Assembly (NCBI GenBank): GCA_945876305.1
Contig: CAMCOB010000075.1
Coordinates: 1 to 6,532, forward strand
DNA: 6,532 nt
DNA from: Bifidobacterium breve
GTDB taxonomy: Bacteria; Actinomycetota; Thermoleophilia; Miltoncostaeales; Miltoncostaeaceae
Direction of reading: 5' to 3'
The position numbers and the translations under genes are program-made. Shown piece by piece: positions 1-4,522 of this stretch (position 1 is the stretch's first letter; the number at the start of each line of letters is the position of its first letter). Under the pieces are notes generated by a model. The model had not been told where the DNA came from. It worked only from the letters and a program-made list of their open reading frames with translations, and did no database searches.

Positions 1-380
1 TGGGTGATGAGTGCCTCGGCCTCTTCGATCGGCACCAAGCGCACGTTGTCAACCTCGGCGTCTGCGAACTTGGAAGGCGACCCGGCGCGGTAGAGCATGA
101 GGAAGAACTCAACACTCTTGCTGACCCGGACCTTCTCGGACTGCGCCCAGAACTTGTACGAGATGGTACCGAGCGTCTCGATGACCATGCCGGTGAGCCC
201 GGCCTCCTCGCGCACCTCACGAATGGCCGCTTCGGCCCGGGTCTCGCCCTTCTCGAGCCGCCCCTTGGGCAGGCCAACCACCTCGGTACCCGGCACCGTG
301 ATGAGGGGAACGAGAAGACGTTCGCCAATGGGGATGAGCAGCACCCCTCCTGCAGAACGCTCGTGGCGAAGATTGCCCAT
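1..380 (-). CDS. Nudix hydrolase, C-terminus cut by window edge
   Basis: This is a Nudix-family pyrophosphohydrolase, probably acting in the cytoplasm on a nucleoside diphosphate linked to another moiety; the exact substrate cannot be told. The 126 codons in the window contain a perfect Nudix box (GX5EX7REUXEEXGU) at about residues 40-62, with G40, E46, R54-E55, E58-E59 and G61 all present; the acidic residues coordinate the metal. The protein opens MGNLRHERSAGGVLL, a usual entry into the Nudix fold. The later part (LGTISYKF, then an acidic EVDNVRLVPIEEA stretch) resembles Ap4A/8-oxo-dGTP-type hydrolases of actinomycetes, but that subfamily call is inference. The ATG at 378-380 is preceded in frame by a TAG four codons upstream, so the start is firm. 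There is no Shine-Dalgarno, and a promoter-like sequence sits where a leaderless transcript would begin. The frame runs off the left edge without a stop. It follows fbaB on the same strand after 170 bases. Confidence 0.94.
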   Translation of the reverse strand, partial: MGNLRHERSAGGVLLIPIGERLLVPLITVPGTEVVGLPKGRLEKGETRAEAAIREVREEAGLTGMVIETLGTISYKFWAQSEKVRVSKSVEFFLMLYRAGSPSKFADAEVDNVRLVPIEEAEALIT

Positions 381-386
381 CCGATT

Positions 387-415
387 ATGCTACGCACGGC
401 CTCGGCGTGGACCAA
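387..415 (-). promoter_or_regulatory. Candidate leaderless promoter of the Nudix gene
   Basis: On the minus strand TTGGTC (410-415), a 17-base spacer and TAGCAT (387-392) are followed by 6 bases and then the ATG. This spacing would put the transcript start at or next to the start codon, which fits the absence of a Shine-Dalgarno. The -35 match is partial (TTG plus weak positions). It is a pattern match only. Confidence 0.45.
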
Positions 416-550
416 GCGAGTATGGGAATCTGACACCTCAGCGAACCACCAGAACCCGGTGGCGGTAACTCGCACGGCCCATCGTGCGATGACACATTTC
501 GGCTGCGCGACCCCCTGCGATCCTCCAATGGGGCCACAGGGGGCTGGGAA

Positions 551-1624
551 TTACGCCAAGCCGATCTCATCGCACAGGTACACGTCCTGAATTGCGTTCA
601 GAAGCTCAACGCCCTCCTTCATGGGGCGCTGGAATGACTTGCGGCCGCTGATGAGGCCTGCGCCACCGGCACGCTTGTTGACCACGGCTGTGGAGACGGC
701 GTCGTGCAAATCGTTGGCACCTGAGGCACCGCCCGAGTTGATGAGCGGGATGCGCCCCATGTAGCAGTGGGCCACCTGGTAGCGGGTCATGTCGATCGGG
801 TGATCGGTCATGAGTTCCGAGTACATGCGTGGGTCGCTCTTGCCGAACTTCAGGGTGTCGAAGCCCGACGCAGCAGTATCGGGGGCCTTCTGCTTGATGA
901 TGTCGGCCTCGATGGTAACGCCCAGATGGTTGGCCTGGCCGGTGAGGTCGGTGGCGGTGTGGAAGTCATCATCTGCCGTCTTGAAGGCCGGGTTGCGCAG
1001 GTAGCACCACAGCACAGTGGCCATGCCCAAGTCATGCGCGTGCTCAAAGGCCTCGGCGACCTCCACGATCTGACGCTTGCTCTCCTCCGACCCAAAGTAG
1101 ATGGTGGCGCCGACCGCGACGCAGCCCATCTCGCTGGCCTTCTCGACCGACGCGAACATGATCTGGTCGAAGCCGTTGGGGTAGGTGAGGAACTCGTTGT
1201 GGTTGAGCTTGAGCAGGAACGGGATCTTGTGCGCGTACTTGCGCGCAACCGAGCCCAGCACCCCGAAGGTGGTGGCCACCGCGTTGCAGCCGCCCTCGAT
1301 GGCCAGTTCGATGATGTTGGCCGGGTCGAAGTAGGCCGGGTTCTTGGCGAACGAGGCACCGGCAGAGTGCTCGATACCCTGGTCAACCGGGAGGATGGAC
1401 ATGAAGCCCGTACCCCCGAGACGGCCGTGGCCGTACATCTGCTGCAGGGAACGGAGCACCGGAATGGATCGGTCGCTCGCGGCAGTGACGCGGTCGATGA
1501 AGTCGGGACCCGGCTGATGAATGCTGGCCGCCGGAATGGTGGTGCAGGTGTGGCCGAGCAGTGACTCGGCGTCACTGCCGAGAATCTCCTCAATCCGCCC
1601 GATTGACGCATCGCTGGACGCCAT
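551..1624 (-). CDS. fbaB: Class I fructose-bisphosphate aldolase (archaeal/DhnA type)
   Basis: The enzyme cleaves and forms fructose-1,6-bisphosphate from dihydroxyacetone phosphate and glyceraldehyde-3-phosphate in the cytoplasm, through a Schiff base rather than a metal. The 357-residue protein resembles E. coli FbaB (about 350 residues) over its whole length: SILPVDQGIEHSAGASF (76-92), IPFLLKLNHNEFLTYPN (134-150), VGATIYFGSEES (171-182), DLTGQANHLG (226-235) and NKRAGGAGLISGRKSF (316-331). K244 in ADIIKQK is the likely Schiff-base lysine by family comparison. The glycine-rich NSGGASG (296-302) and ISGRKS (325-330) fit phosphate-binding loops. The ATG has a GAGGAG Shine-Dalgarno at 1630-1635, six bases upstream, so the start is secure. 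The gene lies 83 bases downstream of the repeat-protein gene on the same strand and could be transcribed with it or from its own promoter. FbaB-type enzymes are often linked to gluconeogenic growth; no regulatory site for that is visible here. Confidence 0.97.
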   Translation of the reverse strand: MASSDASIGRIEEILGSDAESLLGHTCTTIPAASIHQPGPDFIDRVTAASDRSIPVLRSLQQMYGHGRLGGTGFMSILPVDQGIEHSAGASFAKNPAYFDPANIIELAIEGGCNAVATTFGVLGSVARKYAHKIPFLLKLNHNEFLTYPNGFDQIMFASVEKASEMGCVAVGATIYFGSEESKRQIVEVAEAFEHAHDLGMATVLWCYLRNPAFKTADDDFHTATDLTGQANHLGVTIEADIIKQKAPDTAASGFDTLKFGKSDPRMYSELMTDHPIDMTRYQVAHCYMGRIPLINSGGASGANDLHDAVSTAVVNKRAGGAGLISGRKSFQRPMKEGVELLNAIQDVYLCDEIGLA

Positions 1625-1690
1625 GCCGTCTCCTCACGTCGATTACCCGACGGATGCTACCGGCATGGCGCCCTGCGAGCGCGTCCAATT

Positions 1691-1705
1691 ACCCCTGAGT
1701 GGGGT
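1691..1705 (-). terminator. Weak hairpin after the repeat-protein gene
   Basis: ACCCC-TGAGT-GGGGT forms a 5-bp stem with a 5-base loop, two bases past the repeat-protein stop and about 70 bases before fbaB. No T-run follows on the minus strand, so it is not a classic intrinsic terminator. It may be a processing or attenuation site between the two genes, or chance. Confidence 0.25.
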
Positions 1706-1707
1706 GA

Positions 1708-2016
1708 CTACTTGCCCGAGAAGAATGCCTTGAGCTTGTCCCAGAAGCCGCCACCGGACGACTTTGCGCCACCCGACGAGGCGGCCGGGCCAGCCTCAGT
1801 GGGGGCACCGTCGTCGCCGACCCACTTGTCGAGGGCCTCCCAGCCCGTCTTCTTGGCGCCGCCTGCCGGAGCGGGGGTGCCGGCGTCGTCGCCGACCCAC
1901 TTGTCGAGGGCCTCCCAGCCGGTCTTCTTGGCGCCGCCTGCCGGAGCGGGGGTGCTGGCGGGGGAGTCGCCGACCCACTTGTCGAGGGCCTCCCAACCGG
2001 TCTTCTTGGTGCTCAT
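1708..2016 (-). CDS. Small tandem-repeat protein, KKTGWEALDKWVGD x3, function unknown
   Basis: I do not recognise this 102-residue protein as a known family. It is built from three identical 14-residue motifs, KKTGWEALDKWVGD, at residues 4-17, 30-43 and 55-68, separated by 11-12 residue linkers rich in Pro, Ala, Gly, Ser and Thr. A longer Gly/Ser-rich linker (70-90) leads to the C-terminal GFWDKLKAFFSGK. There W92-x-x-L95-x-x-F98-F99 matches the W-x-x-L-x-x-W-V spacing of the repeats, so it is probably a degenerate fourth copy. Each motif would make a short amphipathic helix with W, L and W/V on one face. The protein has 7 Trp, no Cys, no signal peptide, and about equal numbers of acidic and basic residues (13 and 13). 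The ATG has an AGAGG Shine-Dalgarno at 2023-2027, six bases upstream. It lies 70 bases after rsgA and before fbaB. Inference: a disordered, multivalent binding or membrane-touching protein. Being real is supported by the Shine-Dalgarno and by synonymous differences between copies. Confidence 0.85.
   Translation of the reverse strand: MSTKKTGWEALDKWVGDSPASTPAPAGGAKKTGWEALDKWVGDDAGTPAPAGGAKKTGWEALDKWVGDDGAPTEAGPAASSGGAKSSGGGFWDKLKAFFSGK
1814..2013 (-). repeat. In-gene tandem repeat, periods 75 and 78 bp
   Basis: Copies begin (plus-strand coordinates) at 1814, 1889 and 1967. The first two are alike over about 66 bases with a single difference (C at 1846 against G at 1921). The third ends at the start codon and is shorter. 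The changes within the 14-residue motif that I can see (Thr ACG/ACC, Gly GGC/GGT) are synonymous. The spacing change of 3 bp keeps the frame. This repeat encodes the KKTGWEALDKWVGD units. Confidence 0.95.
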
Positions 2017-2078
2017 TTTTTACCTCTTCAGGACGTCATGTTGGGACTGCAATCGCGCCCCGATGGGCGACGGTTTGC

Positions 2079-2109
2079 AGCATACGTTACGAAGCGTTTC
2101 CGCGTGCAA
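2079..2109 (-). promoter_or_regulatory. Weak promoter candidate before the repeat-protein gene
   Basis: TTGCAC (2104-2109), 19 bases and TATGCT (2079-2084) overlap the last codons of rsgA and would give a leader of about 55 bases ahead of the repeat-protein ATG. Both boxes are partial matches and the spacer is long, so read-through from rsgA is equally possible. Confidence 0.2.
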
Positions 2110-2905
2110 AACGCGTGGCCGAGTCTGCGGCCTCTACCAATGCGCGGTATGACGACAGGCGCACCGGGTCGATCTCGACCTCGGCCGCGCACCCGGCATC
2201 CCCCATGTGGCGGCAACTGCGAAACCGGCAGCGCGGCGCACATTCGACGATGTCCGGGAACCCCGCAGCAATATCGCCGTACTCCATGGGCGGCAGCCAG
2301 AACGCACGCACTCCTGCGGTATCGATGACCGCCCCGCCCCCCGGCAGTGGGATGAGTCTGGGGTCGGTCGTGGTGTGCCTGCCGCTCCTCAGGCGTTCGG
2401 ACACCTCGCCCGTGGCGCGCGCCACGCCGGTGAGTGCCGTGGTGAGCGTGGACTTGCCGACACCCGACAGTCCGGCGAATACCGCAAGGCGCCCGTCGAT
2501 GAGATCACGCACCTGCTCAACCATCACTGCATCGAGAGACGAGCCCATGATCACGGGGTGTCCGGCCGCTCGCTGACGGCCCACGACCTCGTCAACCGTC
2601 TCCCGACTGTGCGGCAGGTCGATCTTGGTGAGGACCACCGCGAACTCAAGACCGCCTGCCACCGCCGCCACGGCGTAGCTGTCGAGAAGCCGCGGGTGCA
2701 GCGCCGGCTCAACCACCGCGGCAATCACCACGAGCAGGTCGGCATTGGCCACCACTGTGCGCACCCGGCCGCCGCTGCCGATGCGCTCGAGCACCGTGCG
2801 ACGCGGCAGGATCTCGCGCACGATCCCCTGGGTGCCGGAATCATCGATGCGCACGCGATCGCCGGCCACCGGTGGGCCTCCGGGAAGCTTGGGCGCCAGC
2901 CGCAC
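2087..2905 (-). CDS. rsgA: Ribosome small-subunit GTPase RsgA (start uncertain)
   Basis: RsgA is a circularly permuted GTPase that acts late in 30S subunit maturation, checking the decoding region and helping release RbfA. All family marks are present in permuted order (numbering from the GTG): G4 TKID at 93-96, G5-like SS at 122-123, P-loop GLSGVGKST at 145-153, the G2 region GRHTTT at 175-180, G3 DTAGVR at 195-200, and a zinc site C226-x4-C231-x-H233-x5-C239. The start is doubtful. The GTG at 2903-2905 is the first canonical start in frame, but it lies within what should be the N-terminal OB domain. The 26 codons before it, back to a CTG whose last two bases are the first two of the pyrE stop (CTGA), read APLVLRVAGPFADVAEE, a plausible first OB strand pair. 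The true protein may therefore be 298 residues (start 2983). Translational coupling to pyrE would follow. It lies directly downstream of pyrE. Confidence 0.95.
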   Translation of the reverse strand: MRLAPKLPGGPPVAGDRVRIDDSGTQGIVREILPRRTVLERIGSGGRVRTVVANADLLVVIAAVVEPALHPRLLDSYAVAAVAGGLEFAVVLTKIDLPHSRETVDEVVGRQRAAGHPVIMGSSLDAVMVEQVRDLIDGRLAVFAGLSGVGKSTLTTALTGVARATGEVSERLRSGRHTTTDPRLIPLPGGGAVIDTAGVRAFWLPPMEYGDIAAGFPDIVECAPRCRFRSCRHMGDAGCAAEVEIDPVRLSSYRALVEAADSATRFARGNAS

Positions 2906-2979
2906 CTCGCGGGCCCCCGACTCCTCCGCGACATCGGCGAATGGGCCGGCGACGCGCAGGACAAGGGGCGCCTCAGGGG

Positions 2980-3543
2980 TCAGAGGGCGAGCAGTTCCCG
3001 TGCGGTGAACAGGGCGTGGAGAGGGGCGCCACCAAGCTCGGCTTCTACCTTGGCGCGGCCCTCATCCTCCTCGCGATCGATCACCACGAGGGCAGACACC
3101 ACCTCGGCACCGGCCGCACGAACGCGTTCGATGGCCGTGATCATGGACCCACCGCTGGTGAGCACGTCGTCCACGATGGCCACCGGGGTGCCCTCCTCCA
3201 CAAATGGCCCCTCAATCCAGTGCTGCAGGCCGTGCTTCTTGGCCTCCTTGCGCACGAAGAAGCCGGTCCAACGGGTGCCATCCGCAAATGCGGCAGCGCT
3301 CACCGCACACACCAGCGGGTCGGCGCCCAGCGTGAGACCACCCACGGCCTGGGGGTTGGATGCAGCGAGCACCGGGTACGACAGGCGACCCGACAGGTAA
3401 GCGCCCTCAGGATCAAGCAGCACCTGCCGCACGTCCACGTAATAGTCGGAGCGCCGCCCCGATGAGAGGACCACAGACTCCCTGAACAGGGCCCGCTCGG
3501 ACAGAAGGGTGGCCAGTCGCTGGCGCTCGTCGTCATTGCTCAT
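2980..3543 (-). CDS. pyrE: Orotate phosphoribosyltransferase
   Basis: PyrE makes orotidine 5'-phosphate from orotate and PRPP, the fifth step of de novo pyrimidine synthesis, in the cytoplasm as a dimer. The 187-residue protein has the family's usual length and marks: LSSGRRSDYYVDVRQ (26-40) near the N-terminus, LGADPLVCAVS (72-82), the mobile catalytic loop FVRKEAKKHG (96-105) with conserved K/R/H residues, and the PRPP-binding motif VAIVDDVLTSGGS (121-133). I chose the ATG at 3541-3543 (MSNDDERQRL). The frame stays open to a GTG at 3615, but the extra 24 residues match nothing in the family and would cover the divergent promoter. There is no Shine-Dalgarno before this ATG; a TAGCGT hexamer 7 bases upstream suggests a leaderless transcript. 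The start overlaps nothing but is back to back with the divergent nfu-like unit. The stop runs into the rsgA reading frame. Confidence 0.96.
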   Translation of the reverse strand: MSNDDERQRLATLLSERALFRESVVLSSGRRSDYYVDVRQVLLDPEGAYLSGRLSYPVLAASNPQAVGGLTLGADPLVCAVSAAAFADGTRWTGFFVRKEAKKHGLQHWIEGPFVEEGTPVAIVDDVLTSGGSMITAIERVRAAGAEVVSALVVIDREEDEGRAKVEAELGGAPLHALFTARELLAL

Positions 3544-3550
3544 ATGGGCC

Positions 3551-3556
3551 ACGCTA
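3551..3556 (-). promoter_or_regulatory. Candidate -10 box of a leaderless pyrE transcript
   Basis: TAGCGT on the minus strand is followed by 7 bases and the pyrE ATG, the spacing expected when transcription begins at the start codon. No good -35 box is seen at 17 bases; the spacer and -35 region are instead occupied by two adjacent palindromes (3564-3582). Confidence 0.4.
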
Positions 3557-3563
3557 CCAACCG

Positions 3564-3582
3564 CCCGTACGGGACGGCCGTC
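3564..3582. promoter_or_regulatory. Two adjoining 10-bp palindromes between divergent genes
   Basis: CCCGTACGGG (3564-3573) and GACGGCCGTC (3573-3582) are both perfect palindromes sharing one base, with centres 9 bp apart. They lie over the presumed core promoter of pyrE and upstream of the plus-strand Nfu-domain gene, the place for an operator serving one or both directions. Single 10-bp palindromes occur by chance in GC-rich DNA, so the adjacency is the only unusual point. Confidence 0.3.
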
Positions 3583-3652
3583 ATAGACCGTGCCGAAGGG
3601 GTGACGTCGCAGCACCGAAGCCCCTACCCTTACCCGGTCACGCGAACTATCC

Positions 3653-3658
3653 GGAAGG
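3653..3658 (+). promoter_or_regulatory. Shine-Dalgarno that decides the Nfu-domain start
   Basis: GGAAGG lies 8 bases before the GTG at 3667 and just before the first family-conserved residues (VSPEPTPNPN). It favours the 91-residue product over the 132-residue reading from the ATG at 3544. Confidence 0.7.
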
Positions 3659-3666
3659 TACTGCCG

Positions 3667-3942
3667 GTGCAGGTTTCACCCGAGCCCACGCCAAACCCGA
3701 ACGCCATCAAGTTCACGCTCGACCGTCCGTCCACGGACGGCGGTGCGGAGACGTTCAAGGAAGGCGCCGATCCTGCGGCCTCACCGCTTGGTGCCGGCAT
3801 CTTTGCGCTGGGCGACGTGACCAACGTGTTCGCCACCGCGAACTTCGTGAGTGTCACCAAAACCGACACGGCCGACTGGAACGATCTCGGCCCCAAGGTC
3901 GTCCAGACGATTGAGGCCCACTTCGACGAGGTCGCCTCGTGA
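3667..3942 (+). CDS. Stand-alone Nfu/NifU N-terminal-domain protein
   Basis: The 91-residue product is a single Nfu N-terminal domain (the family found at the N-terminus of Nfu Fe-S carriers). The signature EPTPNPNAIKF near the start is nearly diagnostic. It is followed by ASPLGAGIFALGDVTNVFATANFVSVTK and ends in a W-x-x-L helix (DWNDLGPKVVQTIEAHFDE). The C-terminal NifU domain with its CxxC cluster-binding motif is missing, and there is no Cys at all, so the protein cannot hold a cluster by the usual ligands. A role as partner or adaptor in Fe-S assembly is inference. The start is GTG 3667, with GGAAGG 8 bases upstream. The frame is open back to an ATG at 3544 that sits back to back with the pyrE start (CATATG), but those 41 residues are not part of the domain. 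The last codons overlap the next gene by four bases (GTGA), so the two are probably translated together. Confidence 0.9.
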   Translation: MQVSPEPTPNPNAIKFTLDRPSTDGGAETFKEGADPAASPLGAGIFALGDVTNVFATANFVSVTKTDTADWNDLGPKVVQTIEAHFDEVAS

Positions 3943-4166
3943 ACACCGCGAGTGGCGTCTTCTTCACGTGGTTCCTCGGGCTGATATTTGTGGCCGGCGG
4001 CATCGTGTTCATTGTGTTCCTCGAGGGGAACAACCTGCTGTTCGGGCTGCCATACCTCGTTATGGGCGTACTGCTCTGTTACGGCGCCTGGCGCCTGCAG
4101 GTGAGTGCCAAGAAGAAGGCAGCAGCGGAGCGCGACGGGTCGGCGGAGCCTCCACCCGCCACCTAG
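3939..4166 (+). CDS. Small two-helix membrane protein, function unknown
   Basis: This 75-residue protein is not recognised. It has two hydrophobic segments, about residues 8-28 (FFTWFLGLIFVAGGIVFIVF) and 33-51 (LLFGLPYLVMGVLLCYGAW), with a short EGNN turn, then a hydrophilic tail that starts RLQVSAKKK and ends in a Pro-rich stretch. The positive charges after helix 2 place both termini in the cytoplasm by the positive-inside rule. The start is the GTG at 3939-3941 whose TG is shared with the TGA of the preceding gene, giving a 4-base overlap typical of translational coupling. That linkage suggests a shared job with the Nfu-domain protein, for example membrane anchoring, but nothing in the sequence proves it. 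It is followed by the repeat-rich convergent region. Confidence 0.75.
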   Translation: MNTASGVFFTWFLGLIFVAGGIVFIVFLEGNNLLFGLPYLVMGVLLCYGAWRLQVSAKKKAAAERDGSAEPPPAT

Positions 4167-4221
4167 TTGTCGTGCGCACGAACCCTGTGAGCACCTGAGG
4201 AGGACGAATAGGCGAGGCCGT

Positions 4222-4260
4222 GTCACAGATGTGCCCGCCCAAAGCGTGCACATCTGTGAC
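4222..4260. repeat. 13-bp perfect inverted repeat, 13-base loop
   Basis: GTCACAGATGTGC (4222-4234) is the exact reverse complement of GCACATCTGTGAC (4248-4260). The right arm is part of the 48-bp direct repeat; a further exact copy of it lies at 4424-4436 and a one-mismatch copy at 4341-4353. The left arm is the only inverted copy in the cluster. Confidence 0.9.
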
Positions 4261-4290
4261 GGTGACTGACCCCCACCGGGGTCTGACCCC
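4243..4290. repeat. 48-bp direct repeat, copy A
   Basis: It is identical base for base to 4419-4466. It contains GCACATCTGTGAC, then GGTGACTGACCCC, then the hairpin GACCCC-CACC-GGGGTC (4268-4283), which also forms the one-base-centred palindrome GGGGTC-T-GACCCC (4278-4290). Confidence 0.95.
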
Positions 4291-4346
4291 ACCCGGTGAC
4301 TGACCCCGAGCATGGACGTGCGCACGATGGGCGCATCTGTGCACCT

Positions 4347-4371
4347 CTGTGACGGTGACTGACCCCCACCG
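4347..4371. repeat. Third, partial copy of the direct repeat (25-bp core)
   Basis: The 25 bases running from CTGTGACGG to CCCCCACCG are exactly the same as at 4254-4278 and 4430-4454. The copy spacing is 93 and 83 bp. The right-hand half (GGGGTCTGACCCC) is replaced here by AGGACTGAT, so this copy has lost the second hairpin. Confidence 0.9.
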
Positions 4372-4418
4372 AGGACTGATTTCACCACGAAACAGACCCG
4401 GCGCCGGGGCGCACGCAC

Positions 4419-4466
4419 AGCGTGCACATCTGTGACGGTGACTGACCCCCACCGGGGTCTGACCCC
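4419..4466. repeat. 48-bp direct repeat, copy C
   Basis: It is identical to 4243-4290, 176 bp away. Its right end continues into the 29-base palindrome at 4446-4474, which copy A lacks. Confidence 0.95.
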
Positions 4467-4474
4467 GGTGGGGG
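4446..4474. repeat. 29-base near-perfect palindrome (14-bp arms, 1-base centre)
   Basis: CCCCCACCGGGGTC (4446-4459), a central T (4460) and GACCCCGGTGGGGG (4461-4474) are exact reverse complements. As RNA each arm can also fold on itself (GACCCC-CACC-GGGGTC), so two structures compete. It may stop transcription from both convergent sides, but no T-run follows. Confidence 0.92.
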
Positions 4475-4479
4475 ACTGA

Positions 4480-4522
4480 CCCCGGATTAGTGCCCCGGAT
4501 TAGTGCCGGATTAGCGCCCCGG
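4480..4522. repeat. Short tandem array of CCCCGGATTAGTG
   Basis: Two exact 13-bp units (4480-4492 and 4493-4505), a third shortened and altered to CCGGATTAGCG (4506-4516) and a partial CCCCGG (4517-4522) lie directly after the 29-base palindrome and close the repeat cluster on the trpB2 side. Confidence 0.92.

Noticed and set aside
446..462. Hairpin CCACC/GGTGG with 7-base loop downstream of fbaB
   Set aside because: The 5-bp stem is short, lies almost 90 bases past the fbaB stop and has no T-run; it cannot be told from chance.
767..1564. 265-codon open frame on the plus strand across fbaB
   Set aside because: It lies wholly antisense to a full-length, well-conserved aldolase, has no family marks and low-complexity Val/Gly/Arg-rich content typical of GC-rich shadow frames.
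1654..1688. Promoter for fbaB from TTGGAC (1683-1688) and TAGCAT (1654-1659)
   Set aside because: The spacer is 23 bases, too long for a normal promoter; TAGCAT alone is not enough support.
2207..3400. 397-codon open frame on the plus strand across rsgA and pyrE
   Set aside because: It is antisense to two recognisable enzymes, rich in His/Arg/Ala without any domain, and has no ribosome binding site; a shadow frame.
3544..3615. Longer pyrE start at GTG 3615
   Set aside because: The extra 24 residues match nothing in the family and would run through the divergent promoter region; the ATG at 3543 gives the usual length.
3544..3666. N-terminal extension of the Nfu-domain protein from the ATG at 3544
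   Set aside because: The 41 residues do not belong to the domain, and the GTG at 3667 has a proper Shine-Dalgarno and gives the usual single-domain length.
4220..4303. 27-codon frame (GTG 4220, or ATG 4229) after the AGGAGG at 4198-4203
   Set aside because: The spacing from the Shine-Dalgarno-like site is too long (16 bases or more) and the peptide is only a reading of the repeat sequence.
3630..4427. 265-codon open frame on the minus strand over the Nfu gene, membrane gene and repeats
   Set aside because: It is antisense to the Nfu-domain gene and its first third is a translation of the GACCCC-type repeats; not a gene.
4243..4466. CRISPR-like spacing of three direct repeats (93 and 83 bp apart)
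   Set aside because: The copies are unequal, the units between are longer than normal spacers and themselves contain related repeats, and no cas gene is present.
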